Source of the DNA: Pristionchus mayeri
Taxonomy: Eukaryota; Nematoda; Chromadorea; Rhabditida; Neodiplogasteridae
NCBI GenBank assembly: GCA_036245805.1
Contig: BTRK01000006.1
Location: forward strand, 45,440,020 to 45,504,019
Length of the DNA stretch: 64,000 nt
Reading direction: 5' to 3'
Part shown: positions 36,387 through 46,994 of the stretch, in pieces
Layout: the number at the start of each line of letters is the position of its first letter
How positions within the stretch are numbered: the stretch's first letter is position 1
Made by a program: the position numbers and the translations under genes
The notes under the pieces: model-generated
Told to the model about the DNA's origin: nothing
What the model saw: only the letters and a program-made list of their open reading frames with translations
Database searches by the model: none

Positions 36387-36423
36387 CAGATCTCTGCCAG
36401 TCTGCAACATTGTATTCGAAGAC

Positions 36424-36859
36424 ATGATTTCCGCAAAGCTTTCGATTGTTCTTCTGCTAATTGCCATCTTGGCGTTGTCAGTCGTGGAAGCCCAGTGGGG
36501 ATGTGAGTCACTGTCATACATTCGATAAAAATGTCATTTAAAAAGGTTTCCAAAAATTCTTAAAAAAACCGTTTTGAGGGGGAGGCTACGGCTACGGTGG
36601 ATGGGGCGGAAGAGGCGGATGTGGGTATTTCAAATATGTTACTTTTGTTCGTTTCCCGGATTTGGTCCTTCCTTTGGTTGCATTTTTTTTTCAAAATCAG
36701 AAACTACGGTATTAATCCCTTTACTTGAACTTGAAATTGAATGAAACATACAATTATTTGAATTGATAAATAATGACTGTTTCAGGGGGCGGAGGATGGG
36801 GCGGATACGGGTACGGCGGCTGGGGCAGACGAGGAGGATGGGGCTGGGGACGACGCTGA
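36424..36859 (+). CDS. Glycine-rich secreted peptide C, copy 1
   Basis: Three exons. Exon 1 is a signal peptide (MISAKLSIVLLLIAILALSV, VEA) plus QWG. Exon 2 (about 36579-36620) reads GGYGYGGWGGRGG. Exon 3 (36786-36859) reads GGGWGGYGYGGWGRRGGWG and ends GRR at TGA 36857-36859. Both introns are phase 1 and split TGG as T|GG. The mature peptide is about 40 residues, rich in Gly, Trp, Tyr and Arg, as in caenacin/NLP-type antimicrobial peptides. An AATAAA lies near 37072. Its near-identical partner is at 39742-40177 (minus). Confidence 0.85.
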
Positions 36860-37728
36860 TCGTTGCAATATTCGAAGAACTCCATTACTGTATTCTTCAG
36901 ATGGCATTTGCATTTTTTTCTTCCAAATCCGAATTTCGAATTATGCATGTGAGCAAGCTCACGAGACTATAGAGCATATTGTAGTATTCATTCCAATTAG
37001 ATCGAGAAATACATATTTGTATTTATTCGTTTCCGATTTAATTATTCGGCCCCGTCTCATGCTAGCTGTTCAATAAAAGAGCTGATGATTTTAGTAGCAA
37101 TCCATAAAATAATAACTGGTTTGTGGTGATTGTGCGAGCACATGGCATTTGTATGGACAACACAGACAAGATATGTGTACTAGAGACCGTCAAACGATTG
37201 GCCAATCGAATATTGAAATCACTATTCAATTGACCCAATCGAATATCCTTTGTCATTCGAATAGTCACTCTCCCTATCATTTCAAAATTCGATTCATTTT
37301 CATTATCCGTCTCTCCTCGTTTATTAGTCAATATTTGATTGCTCAATCGAATGGCCAATCGAATATTAGAATTCTATTCGATTGGCCGGTCATTCGAATA
37401 ACGATAATTTCGAATAACACCTCATTTCTCGTGATTCGCATATCGAATATATTTGATTGGCGGTCTCTAATGTGTACAATTAGTTTGCCCGGTACTCACT
37501 GTCTACAACGTTATTTCTTACCCCGCGAATACAATGAAAAATCAGTGAAATATAGTGGTCAGAGTGACAGAGAAAAGACGAGAGAAAGAATGCAAAGAAA
37601 ATTTTCGAGTAAGTTGATTTATGAGTTGTTCTTTCTATGCAACGGATAGTATCTTTTTTTTTAGCTGAAGGCAAACAGTTTATTCAGTTCATAACAAATC
37701 ACACATGGTGCTTGTTAAAACTTGACAA

Positions 37729-38862
37729 TCAGCACGACACCCAAACCCAATGACCTCTCTTTGTCAAGAACCTCATGAGTATACAGTACGTGCTAATCGC
37801 CTTGGTCATGTGCGTGCGCGGCGCTGCGCGGCGGAGCGCGGCTTGCGCGGATTGATTTTGCGTAAAGAATATTGCTTTTCACGATTCGAACCTATTATTT
37901 TCGAATTCTCCGTAAAATTTCGCATCGGAAGGACTATTCATTCATATTTTTAGAAAAAGAAATCAATATTTTGAATTCTGTAACGCTGCAACCTACCGTA
38001 ATCCCAGTTTGCGATACTGTCGCTATCGTAAAGTGAGATTACGGTAGGGTGCAGAAATTCCGCATTCAAAATATTGATTTATAAATATAAATATATCTTT
38101 AAAAATATGAATGAATACTCCTTTCGATGGGAAATTTTACGGAGAATTCGAAAGTAATAGGTTCGAATCGTGAAAAATAATATTCATCCCGCAAAATCAA
38201 TCCGCGTAAGCCGCACGCCGCCGCGCAGCGCGGCGCACGCACATGGTCAAGGCGATTAGCACGTACTGTATACCTTTCCGTCCCCGTTTGAACTCAGATA
38301 CTTGCCATGCACACTCAAGTATGAGACTGAGCCGTCATTGTGCCAAATCGGAGTCCACATTTCTGCTCCCATCTTCCAGGTAGCAAGATCGACAGGGGCC
38401 CAAGTTTCTGGAGGAGCGCGAAGGTAGCGAGGCTGGTCGTGATGAGCTCTAAGGGCAACATAAACAGTGGAAGTAATGGATTTATGCAATCAGATTCCTA
38501 TGAAAGAGATCCATGTACACACATCTGAGAGGTCATATTTCAATTTACTATTGCCAACCTTGTCGCCATGTTTTTCGACACTCCATTGCTCCAACTTGCG
38601 TGCATGAGAAGCCATGTCAACCTGTGATAATGTAAGAACGTAAATGCTGATAACGAGCAATCAGAGAAACCTTACATGACTTTGTGATTTAATATTTGTT
38701 GTATTTTTGCTAGTTCCTCGAAGTAATGCGTACGTGAACTCACAGTCTGTTCAAGGCCCCATCCGCGTAGGTAGAGTGGATGAAGCGACGCCTTGAGACA
38801 TCGGTGGGCATCACATTGAACAGCAAAGACGGCGAAAACAGCCACGACCAATGTGATTGCAT
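37729..38862 (-). pseudogene. Small secreted trefoil-like gene, copy E' (broken)
   Basis: This is a minus-strand copy of the gene at 41651-42297. Compared with it, one base is missing after ATGCAATCAC in the signal-peptide codons (frame lost), and a 483-bp foldback element splits the last exon after GGTATAC. The terminal part (RGHWVWV region and stop near 37729) lies beyond the insertion. Two independent lesions make it non-functional. Confidence 0.85.
37785..38267. mobile_element. Foldback element with GTATAC duplication
   Basis: Arms start AGTACGTGCTAATCGCCTTG and contain GC-rich GTGCGTGCGCGGCGC segments. A central inverted CTACCGTAATC motif lies near 37994 and 38040. It is flanked by GTATAC at 37779-37784 and 38268-38273 and inserted in the last exon of copy E'. 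Length is 483 bp. Confidence 0.9.
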
Positions 38863-39741
38863 TGAAGATGTGAATGAACTTGGTCTGTTGAGAGATTGCA
38901 CCCCTTTTATAACGCCTAGTGAGTAACGAGTTAGTAACGCGCAAAAAAAAGCATAGAAAGAACAACTCATAAATCAACTTACTCGAAGATTTTCTTTGCA
39001 TTCTTTCTCTCGTCTTTTCTCTGTCACATCTGACCACTATATTTCACTGATTTTTCATTGTATTCGCGGGGTAAGAAATAACGTTGTAGACAGTGAGTAC
39101 CGGGCAAACTAATTGTACACATTAGAGACCGCCAATCAAATATATTCGATATGCGAATCACGAGAAATGAGGTGTTATTCGAAATTATCGTTATTCGAAT
39201 GACCGGCCAATCGAATAGAATTCTAATCGATTGGCCAATCGAATATTCATTCGATTGAGCAATCAAATATTGACTAATAAACGAGGAGAGACGGAGAATG
39301 AAAATGAATCGAATTTTGAAATGATAGGGAGAGTGACTATTCGAATAACAAAGGATATTCGATTGGGTCAATTGAATAGTGATTTCAATATTCGATTGGC
39401 CAATCGTTTGACGGTCTCTAGTACACATATCTTGTCTGTGTTGTCCATACAAATGCCATGTGCTCGCACAATCACCACAAACCAGTTATTATTTTATGGA
39501 TTGCTACTAACATCATCAGCTCTTTTATTGAACAGCTAGCATGAGACGGGGCCGAATAATTAAATCGGAAACGAATAAATACAAATATGTATTTCTCGAT
39601 CTAATTGGAATGAATACTACAATATGCTCTATAGTCTCGTGAGCTTGCTCACATGCATAATTCGAAATTCGGATTTGGAAGAAAAAAATGCAAATTCCAT
39701 CTGAAGAATACAGTAATGGAGTTCTTCGAATATTGCAACGA

Positions 39742-40177
39742 TCAGCGTCGTCCCCAGCCCCATCCTCCTCGTCTGCCCCAGCCGCCGTACCCGTATCCGC
39801 CCCATCCTCCGCCCCCTGAAACAGTTATTATTTATCAATTCAAATAATTGTATGTTTCATTCAATTTCAAGTTCAAGTAAAGGGATTAATACCGTAGTTT
39901 CTGATTTTGAAAAAAAAATGCAACCAAAGGAAAGACCAAATCCGGGAAATGAACAAGAGTAACATATTTGAAATACCCACATCCGCCTCTTCCGCCCCAT
40001 CCACCGTAGCCGTAGCCTCCCCCTCAAAACGGTTTTTTTAAGAATTTTTGGAAACCTTTTTAAATGACATTTTTATCGAATGTATGACAGTGACTCACAT
40101 CCCCACTGGGCTTCCACGACTGACAACGCCAAGATGGCAATTAGCAGAAGAACAATCGAAAGCTTTGCGGAAATCAT
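39742..40177 (-). CDS. Glycine-rich secreted peptide C, copy 2
   Basis: Inverted, near-identical copy of the gene at 36424-36859. It has the same signal peptide, T|GG phase-1 introns and Arg-Arg end, from ATG 40175-40177 to TGA 39742-39744. The promoter GGATATAAGG is retained upstream. No coding break is visible, so both copies may be active. It faces copy 1 across the loop of the inverted duplication. Confidence 0.85.
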
Positions 40178-40806
40178 GTCTTCGAATACAATGTTGCAGA
40201 CTGGCAGAGATCTGCCTTATATCCAGCCTGCCCTCGGCAAATTCGCCCAATAACATGCGTCATGCATGATACGGAAGTATGGCCTTGTGACTGTTACCAA
40301 TCCGGGCCCTCCTCATTTCATGTACTCTCTCCGTCTGACTCGAGGGGAGACGTGCAAATGAGAATGTGCACGTGCGGAAATCTCCACAGTAACTTACATA
40401 ACAGTCGGCAAATTCCTTGTACTACGCGCTCATTAAATCAGATCGCAGAGGTCAATTTAGTGACTGTAGGCATTGATCATAACAGCGAAAAAATTGCTGT
40501 TTTTGCTATGTTAAAATAAAGTGTTACGCAGAAATATATCTATGTGCAAGGGAAGGTCTGCTGTGATGGTCGAGATTTCGTTAATCCCTCATAATATCCG
40601 GGTTGTTGTAGTCCGTCTCGATTTTTCTTATCGCCGATCTAACTAACGAACCGAGAATATTCTCACTTATTCTTTCAAATTTCGTTAGCTCTTTGGTCAA
40701 TATAAATATCGGCAAAACTTGGTTGTTTACCTAACTTAGAAATTTGAATGGTTCATATCGCTTTTACCGATCAAACTCCTCATGCTAAGTCCATAAAATT
40801 ATTCAT

Positions 40807-41279
40807 CCAAAAACTTTGATCGATCAATATTTTATTCGTTGTAACCTGAATCAGGACAAAATTTAAGATTTTAGAAAGATTTTCATCTTAGAAACTTAGT
40901 TCGCGAGCCGCGCAGCGGCTCGCTCAAACATGAACGCACGCCGAAGGCGTGCGTTCATGTTTCTACTAAACTAATACTGGATAGTGACTTTGTCCCTCAA
41001 TCTGGAGGTCGCAGCTTTACTTAATATTGAAATTTGTGTAGTTTATTTCGTTTTTGTCGACGCATCCAAAAATATTTGATCGATCAATGTTTTAATCGAT
41101 GTAACCGGAATCAGTAATTTAAAAATTTTAAATTTTAGAAAGATTTTCATCTTAGAAACTTAGTTCGCGAGCCGCGCAGCGGCTCGCTCAAACATGAACG
41201 CACGCCGAAGGCGTGCGTTCATGTTTCTACTAAACTAATACTGGATAGTGACTTTGTCCCTCAATCCGGAGGTCGCAGT
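40807..41279 (+). repeat. Two-unit tandem repeat with strong hairpins
   Basis: Units of about 258-bp spacing (near 40807 and 41065) share CTTAGAAACTTAGTTCGCGA and two hairpins: GCGAGCCGCGCAGCGGCTCGC, and an ATGAACGCACGCC/GGCGTGCGTTCAT stem. Each unit ends CTGGATAGTGACTTTGTCCC. The hairpin section is missing from the right arm of duplication 2. Confidence 0.85.
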
Positions 41280-41600
41280 TCGCTTCGCATGTTTTGCTCG
41301 ATTTATCGTATCCCCGATTTTACGAGGAGTAGACATTTGAGATGTGGCGCGAAGAGAGAGGGTAAAATAATAACTTAAGTCGTATTTCAGATGTATATAA
41401 GCAGGGAACTTGAATAATAGATATTTTAAAAATAGATAATCGAAAAATAGATATTTTATTTTAAAAATCTGAAATCTTAGAAACTTAGTTAACTAGTCAT
41501 AGATTTTCAAGGATTCTTTGTTTAAAAAATGCAGTTAGTAATGCCAATAACCAATTTAGACATTGTTTTTGCGCGTTACTAACTCGTTACTCACTAGGCG

Positions 41601-41610
41601 TTATAAAAGG
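41601..41610 (+). promoter_or_regulatory. TATA-like core promoter, trefoil-like gene
   Basis: TTATAAAAGG lies about 45 bp before ATG 41651 and is duplicated ahead of the two minus-strand copies. Confidence 0.5.
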
Positions 41611-41650
41611 GGTGCAATCTCTCAACAGACCAAGTTCATTCACATCTTCA

Positions 41651-42297
41651 ATGCAATCACTATTGGTCGTGGCTGTTTTCGCCGTCTTTGCTGTTCAATG
41701 TGATGCCCACCGATGTCTCAAGGCGTCGCTTCATCAACTCGACCTACGCGGATGGGGCCTTGAACAGACTGTGAGTTCACGTACGCATTACTTCGAGGAA
41801 CTAGCAAAAATACAACCAATATTAAATCACAAAGTCATGTAAGGTTTCTCTGATTGCTCGTTATCAGCATTTACGTTCTTACATTATCACAGGTTGACAT
41901 GGCTTCTCATGCACGCAAGTTGGAGCAATGGAGTGTCGAAAAACATGGCGACAAGGTTGGCAATAGTAAATTGAAATATGACCTCTCAGATGTGTGTACA
42001 TGGATCTCTTTCATAGGAATCTGATTGCATAAATTCATTACTTCCACTGTTTAGGTTGCCCTTAGAGCTCATCACGACCAGCCTCGCTACCTTCGCGCTC
42101 CTCCAGAAACTTGGGCCCCTGTCGATCTTGCTACCTGGAAGATGGGAGCAGAAATGTGGACTCCGATTTGGCACAATGACGGCTCAGTCTCATACTTGAG
42201 TGTGCATGGCAAGTATCTGAGTTCAAACGGGGACGGAAAGGTATATACTCATGAGGTTCTTGACAAGAGAGGTCATTGGGTTTGGGTGTCGTGCTGA
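41651..42297 (+). CDS. Small secreted protein E, possible fascin-like beta-trefoil
   Basis: Three phase-0 exons (41651-41770, 41893-41955, 42055-42297) encode 141 residues. The signal peptide is MQSLLVVAVFAVFAVQCDA. An upstream in-frame ATG (41612) would put 13 residues ahead of it, so 41651 is preferred. The mature part reads HRCLKASLHQLDLRGW, then VALRAHHDQPRYLRAPPE, then SYLSVHGKYLSSNGDGKV and RGHWVWVSC. The VALRxHHxxxYL and SVHGKYLSSNGDGKV pattern resembles repeats of fascin-like beta-trefoil domains; this is a visual similarity, not a search result. AATAAA is at 42342. It is the only complete copy of three. Its link to antimicrobial-type peptide genes suggests a related epidermal or secreted role, which is inference. 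Confidence 0.7.
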
Positions 42298-42813
42298 TTG
42301 TCATGTTTTAACAAGCACCATGTGTGATTTGTTATGAACTGAATAAACTGTTTGCCTTCAGCTAAAAAAAAGATACTATCCGTTGCATAGAAAGAACAAT
42401 TCATAAATCAACTTACTCGAAGATTTTCTTTGCATTCTTTCTCTCGTCTTTTCTCTGTCACATCTGACCACTATATTTCACTGATTTTTCATTGTATTCG
42501 CGGGGTAAGAAATAACGTTGTAGACAGTGAGTACCGGGCAAACTAATTGTACACATTAGAGACCGCCAATCAAATATATTCGATATGCGAATCACGAGAA
42601 ATGAGGTGTTATTCGAAATTATCGTTATTCGAATGACCGGCCAATCGAATAGAATTCTAATCGATTGGCCAATCGAATATTCATTCGATTGAGGTAACAG
42701 TCACAAGGCCATACTTCCGTATCATGCATGACGCATGTTATTGGGCGAATTTGCCGAGGGCAGGCTGGATATAAGGCTGATCTCTGCCAGTCTGCAATAT
42801 TGTATTCGAAGAC

Positions 42814-43027
42814 ATGATTTCCGCAAAGCTTTCGATTGTTCTTCTGCTAATTGCCATCATCTTGGCGTTGTCAGTCGTGGAAGCCCAGTGGGGATGTGAG
42901 TCACTGTCATACATTCGATAAAAATGTCATTTAAAAAGGTTTCCAAAAATTCTTAAAAAAACCGTTTTGAGGGGGAGGCTACGGCTACGGTGGATGGGGC
43001 GGAAGAGGCGGATGTGGGTATTTCAAA
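42814..43027 (+). pseudogene. Glycine-rich peptide C, truncated copy 3
   Basis: It repeats the promoter, signal exon and second exon of gene C, with three extra bases (one added codon) in the signal peptide. It stops after GTGGGTATTTCAAA, where sequence from the distal gene-C flank (GGGCCCTCCTCATTTC) is joined. The Trp/Arg-rich last exon is missing. It lies in the centre of inverted duplication 2. Confidence 0.85.
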
Positions 43028-43619
43028 CCAATCCGGGCCCTCCTCATTTCATGTACTCTCTCCGTCTGACTCGAGGGGAGACGTGCAAATGAGAATGTGC
43101 ACGTGCGGAAATCTCAGCGCGTAGTGCAAGGAATTTGCCGACTGTTATGTAAGTTACTGTGGAGATTTCCGCACTATCTGCCTTATATCCAGCCTGCCCT
43201 CGGCAAATTCGCCCAATAACATGCGTCATGCATGATACGGAAGTATGGCCTTGTGACTGTTACCTCAATCGAATGAATATTCGATTGGCCAATCGATTAG
43301 AATTCTATTCGATTGGCCGGTCATTCGAATAACGATAATTTCGAATAACACCTCATTTCTCGTGATTCGCATATCGAATATATTTGATTGGCGGTCTCTA
43401 ATGTGTACAATTAGTTTGCCCGGTACTCACTGTCTACAACGTTATTTCTTACCCCGCGAATACAATGAAAAATCAGTGAAATATAGTGGTCAGATGTGAC
43501 AGAGAAAAGACGAGAGAAAGAATGCAAAGAAAATCTTCGAGTAAGTTGATTTATGAATTGTTCTTTCTATGCAACGGATAGTATCTTTTTTTTAGCTGAA
43601 GGCAAACAGTTTATTCAGT

Positions 43620-43765
43620 TCATAACAAATCATACGTGAACTCACAGTCTGTTCAAGGCCCCATCCGCGTAGGTAGAGTGGATGAAGCGACGCCTTGAGA
43701 CATCGGTGGGCATCACATTGAACAGCAAAGACGGCGAAAACAGCCACGACCAATAGTGATTGCAT
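43620..43765 (-). pseudogene. Secreted protein E, truncated copy E''
   Basis: The first exon (signal peptide to GLEQT) and donor are intact. Right after GTGAGTTCACGTA the sequence jumps to the gene's 3' flank (TGATTTGTTATGAACTG), so exons 2 and 3 are deleted. Confidence 0.85.
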
Positions 43766-44229
43766 TGAAGATGTGAATGAACTTGGTCTGTTGAGAGATT
43801 GCACCCCTTTTATAACGCCTAGTGAGTAACGAGTTAGTAACGCACAAAAACAATGTCTAAATTGGTTATTGGCATTACTAACTGCATTTTTTAAACAAAG
43901 AATCCTTGAAAATCTATGACTAGTTAACTAAGTTTCTAAGATTTCAGATTTTTAAAATAAAATATCTATTTTTCGATTATCTATTTCTTTGCATTCATGT
44001 TTCTACTAAACTAATACTGGATAGTGACCGATATTTATATTTTGCCGATATTTATATTGACCAAAGAGCTAACGAAATTTGAAAGAATAAGTGAGAATAT
44101 TCTCGGTTCGTTAGTTAGATCGGCGATAAGAAAAATCGAGACGGACTACAACAACCCGGATATTATGAGGGATTAACGAAATCTCGACCATCACAGCAGA
44201 CCTTCCCTTGCACATAGATATATTTCTGC

Positions 44230-44671
44230 AGATAGACATTCAAAAGAGATGAAGAGAGGATTGGTGCAGTTAGTAATTATAGTTGAGAAGGAGAAATAGT
44301 TGGCTCTGTACCGTTTGGGCACAAGCATGATTTCGGGGACAATTATCCACTGTAACTTGTAAATGTCCACTGTATTTCTGATATGCACATTGCATTAGTA
44401 GGCCTGTTGTTGTTCTGGATGTCTCTCCCAAGTGATTTTCCGCGTCTGAGTATCTCTTATTTCCCCGGTAGTTTGTTATTTGCAACATCCATGCACCTCT
44501 CTCCCCTTCTCTCAAATCATAAACACAGTGGGGCTCCCTCTCCCTTGTTGACGCAGACAACAAAATGAGGAAGGGGATGAGATACGTCTGTAGTAATCAT
44601 AAAAAAAGAGAGTGACACTAATGAGGAATGTGTCACGATCTCTCTATTTTATACACTCTTTTGTCAGCTCA
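44230..44671. other. Spacer resembling the 5' flank of peptide gene F
   Basis: No gene. 44630-44679 (CTCTCTATTTTATACACTCT, GTCAGCTCAGGTGGGAG) matches 50100-50150 upstream of peptide gene F. The match continues beyond the foldback insertion at 46203-46235. Confidence 0.6.
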
Positions 44672-44679
44672 GGTGGGAG

Positions 44680-46202
44680 GGGGGTATGACATTTGAGCAA
44701 CGACATTTGCGCAACGACAAATTTAGATGCGCAAGCGACATTTGCGCAACGGGTCATAACTCCCTTCAGGATCATCGTAGAGTGCCCAGATTGGGTACGT
44801 TGGGTAGCTATGGGTTCACTCTACCGTAACCCACACTGGTCTTTGGTCTTTCTCCTCGGGGCGACATTTGCGCAACGGGCCATAACTCCCTTCAGGATCA
44901 TCGTAGAGTGCCCAGATTAGGTAATTTGGGTTTCTATGGGTTCACTCTACCGTAACCCACACTGGTCTTTGGTCTTTCTCCTCGGGGGCGACATTTGCGC
45001 AACGGGTCATAACTCCCTTCAGGATCATCGTAGAGTGCCCAGATTGGGTACGTTGGGTAGCTATGGGTTCACTCTACCGTAACCCACACTGGTCTTTGGT
45101 CTTTCTCCTCGGGGGCGACATTTGCGCAACGGAATTTATCATATGAAAGGCGTAGGCGATCCTCTACGAAGTGTTCAATTCTTCACCCGATATCCTCAAT
45201 GGATTTCTTGTTATCTTTGATGTTCACGATGAAAAATTAAGATGAAAAATGAAAAAAATAAATTAAGGTGGTGGGAGAATATTCCCAAAATTAAGGTGGT
45301 GAGAGAATATACCCAAAATTAAGGTGGTGTGAGAATATACCCAAAATTAACGTGGTGTGGAATATACCCAAAATTAAGGTCTTTCTCCTCGGTAGAGTTA
45401 CGGTAGAGTGAACCCATAGCTACCCAACGTGCCCAATCTGGGCACTCTACGATGATCCTGAAGGGAGTTATGGCCCGTTGCGCAAATGTCGCCCCCGAGG
45501 AGAAAGACCAAAGACCAGTGTGGGTTACGGTAGAGTGAACCCATAGCTACCCAACGTACCTAATCTGGGCACTCTACGATGATCCTGAAGGGAGTTATGG
45601 CCCGTTGCGCAAATGTCGCCCCCGAGGAGAAAGAACAAAGACCAGTGTGGGTTACGGTAGAGTGAACCCATAGCTACCCAACGTACCCAATCTGGGCACT
45701 CTACGATGATCCTGAAGGGAGTTATGGCCCGTTGCGCAAATGTCGCCCCCGAGGAGAAAGACCAAAGACCAGTGTGGGTTACGGTAGAGTGAACCCATAG
45801 CTACCCAACGTACCTAATCTGGGCACTCTACGATGATCCTGAAGGGAGTTATGGCCCGTTGTGCAAATGTCGCCCCCGAGGAGAAAGAACGAAGACCAGT
45901 GTGGGTTACGGTAGAGTGAACCCATAGCTACCCCACGTACCCAATCTGGGCACTCTACGATGATCCTGAAGGGAGTTATGGCCCGTTGCGCAAATGTCGC
46001 CCCCAAGGAGAAAGACCAAAGACCAGTGTGGGTTACGGTATAGTGAACCCATAGCTACCCAACGTACCCAATCTGGGCACTCTACGATGATCCTGAAGGG
46101 AGTTATGACCCGTTGCGCAAATGTCGCATGTGCAAAATTTGTTGCTCATTTGTCGTATTTTACCCCGTTGCGCAAATGTCGTTGCTCAAATGTCATACCC
46201 CC
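44680..46202. mobile_element. Composite foldback element carrying inverted tandem arrays
   Basis: Termini GGGGGTATGACATTTGAGCA are inverted at both ends, flanked by a perfect 8-bp duplication GGTGGGAG (44672-44679 and 46203-46210). Inside lie about three direct copies of a 125-bp unit (starting GCGACATTTGCGCAACGG, 44738-45130) and about six copies in the opposite orientation (45385-46125). A spacer with four 37-bp units (CCCAAAATTAAGGTGGTG) separates them. The terminal motif recurs inside every unit. It has no coding capacity. Confidence 0.95.
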
Positions 46203-46210
46203 GGTGGGAG

Positions 46211-46480
46211 TATATGGGAAATGGGGAGATCCTTTCCTCTAGAATTCGGGCATGCTACAATTGGCATCTTCTAAAATTTCTAGGAGTTTTCAACGAGTAG
46301 AGAACGAAAATTGTAATAGAACAAAAAAAGCGATGCTGATTTGTTCATACATTATAATGTTAACTATTTCAAGCATGGATATCTCCACTGTATTTCTGAT
46401 ATTTCTTTCTTTAATCTTTAACCTGTAACCATAGTTGCCCACGCGGCCACACCCATTCATGATTGCGGAGAGCAGGGACG
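46211..46480. other. Spacer
   Basis: Continues the decayed copy of the gene-F 5' flank for a few tens of bases, then unassigned sequence. Confidence 0.4.
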
Positions 46481-46994
46481 TATAGGGGTTCATGGTCAAA
46501 ATGGCTTGGTAGGTCAATGGTAGACCATGACTAGGTACCGTACCCAATCAATAGCACACTACCCTCGGATACCGTATACCACTACCGTAATCCCGAATTA
46601 TCGCAAACTAACTTTATTTTTTAAAAGTCCTGGTAAAGTGTCCAATCGATTATACAGTATCCAATTAACTACCGTAACCCAGTTCCTTGGGTCAGATCCT
46701 GTTCCTCGGGTCAAACATTTGTCTAAAAAATATCAAACATTTTTCTAAAAAGTTATTCAGTTATTCTACAGTAATTAGATATAGGATTGGATACTTTAAA
46801 ATAATTGCATTCTCAATTTTTTAGAAAATGTTTGACCCAAGGAACTAGATCTGACCCAAGGAGCTGGGTTACGGTAGTTACTTGGGTATTGTATAATCGA
46901 TTGAACACGGTACCAGAACTTTTTAAAAATAAAGTTATTTTGCGATAATTGGGGATTACGGTAGTGGTATACGGTATCGGGCGATAATTGGGGA

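Larger units (their letters stand above)
36105..40501. repeat. Large inverted duplication 1 (arms about 1.54 kb)
   Basis: 36105-37640 reappears, nearly identical and inverted, at 38951-40501. Each arm contains one glycine-rich peptide gene with its promoter and 3' flank, so the two genes are convergent copies. The 1.3-kb loop (37641-38950) holds most of a broken copy of the small secreted trefoil-like gene, whose promoter-proximal end adjoins the right arm. Outer identity stops abruptly after AACAGCGAAAA. Confidence 0.9.
40528..44229. repeat. Large nested inverted duplication 2
   Basis: The outer arms start GCAGAAATATATCTATGTGC (40528) and end with its complement at 44229. The arms are unequal. 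The left keeps about 500 bp of hairpin repeats and a full trefoil-like gene; the right has lost both and keeps only that gene's first exon. Toward the centre, 42380-42694 pairs with 43263-43590. The core (42695-43262) is a further palindrome made from pieces of the peptide-C promoter and exons. It is joined to the TTCGATTGAG sequence taken from duplication 1. Confidence 0.85.

Noticed and set aside
36028..36553. Minus-strand frames opposite peptide gene C, repeated at 40048-40519
   Set aside because: They recur only because the DNA is duplicated; they are antisense shadows of the peptide gene and its flank.
37149..37649. 166-codon frame rich in Asn/Ser/Ile, repeated inverted at 39024-39452
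   Set aside because: It is made of ATTCGATTGGCCAATCGAAT-type short inverted repeats; no start context, splice sites or homology.
44693..46006. Frames reading TFAQRAITPFRIIVECPDW repeatedly
   Set aside because: Products of the 125-bp satellite units in the foldback element, not a repeat protein.
44680..46202. Regular repeats suggestive of a CRISPR array
   Set aside because: Units are contiguous 125-bp and 37-bp tandem copies without unique spacers, in a eukaryotic transposon.
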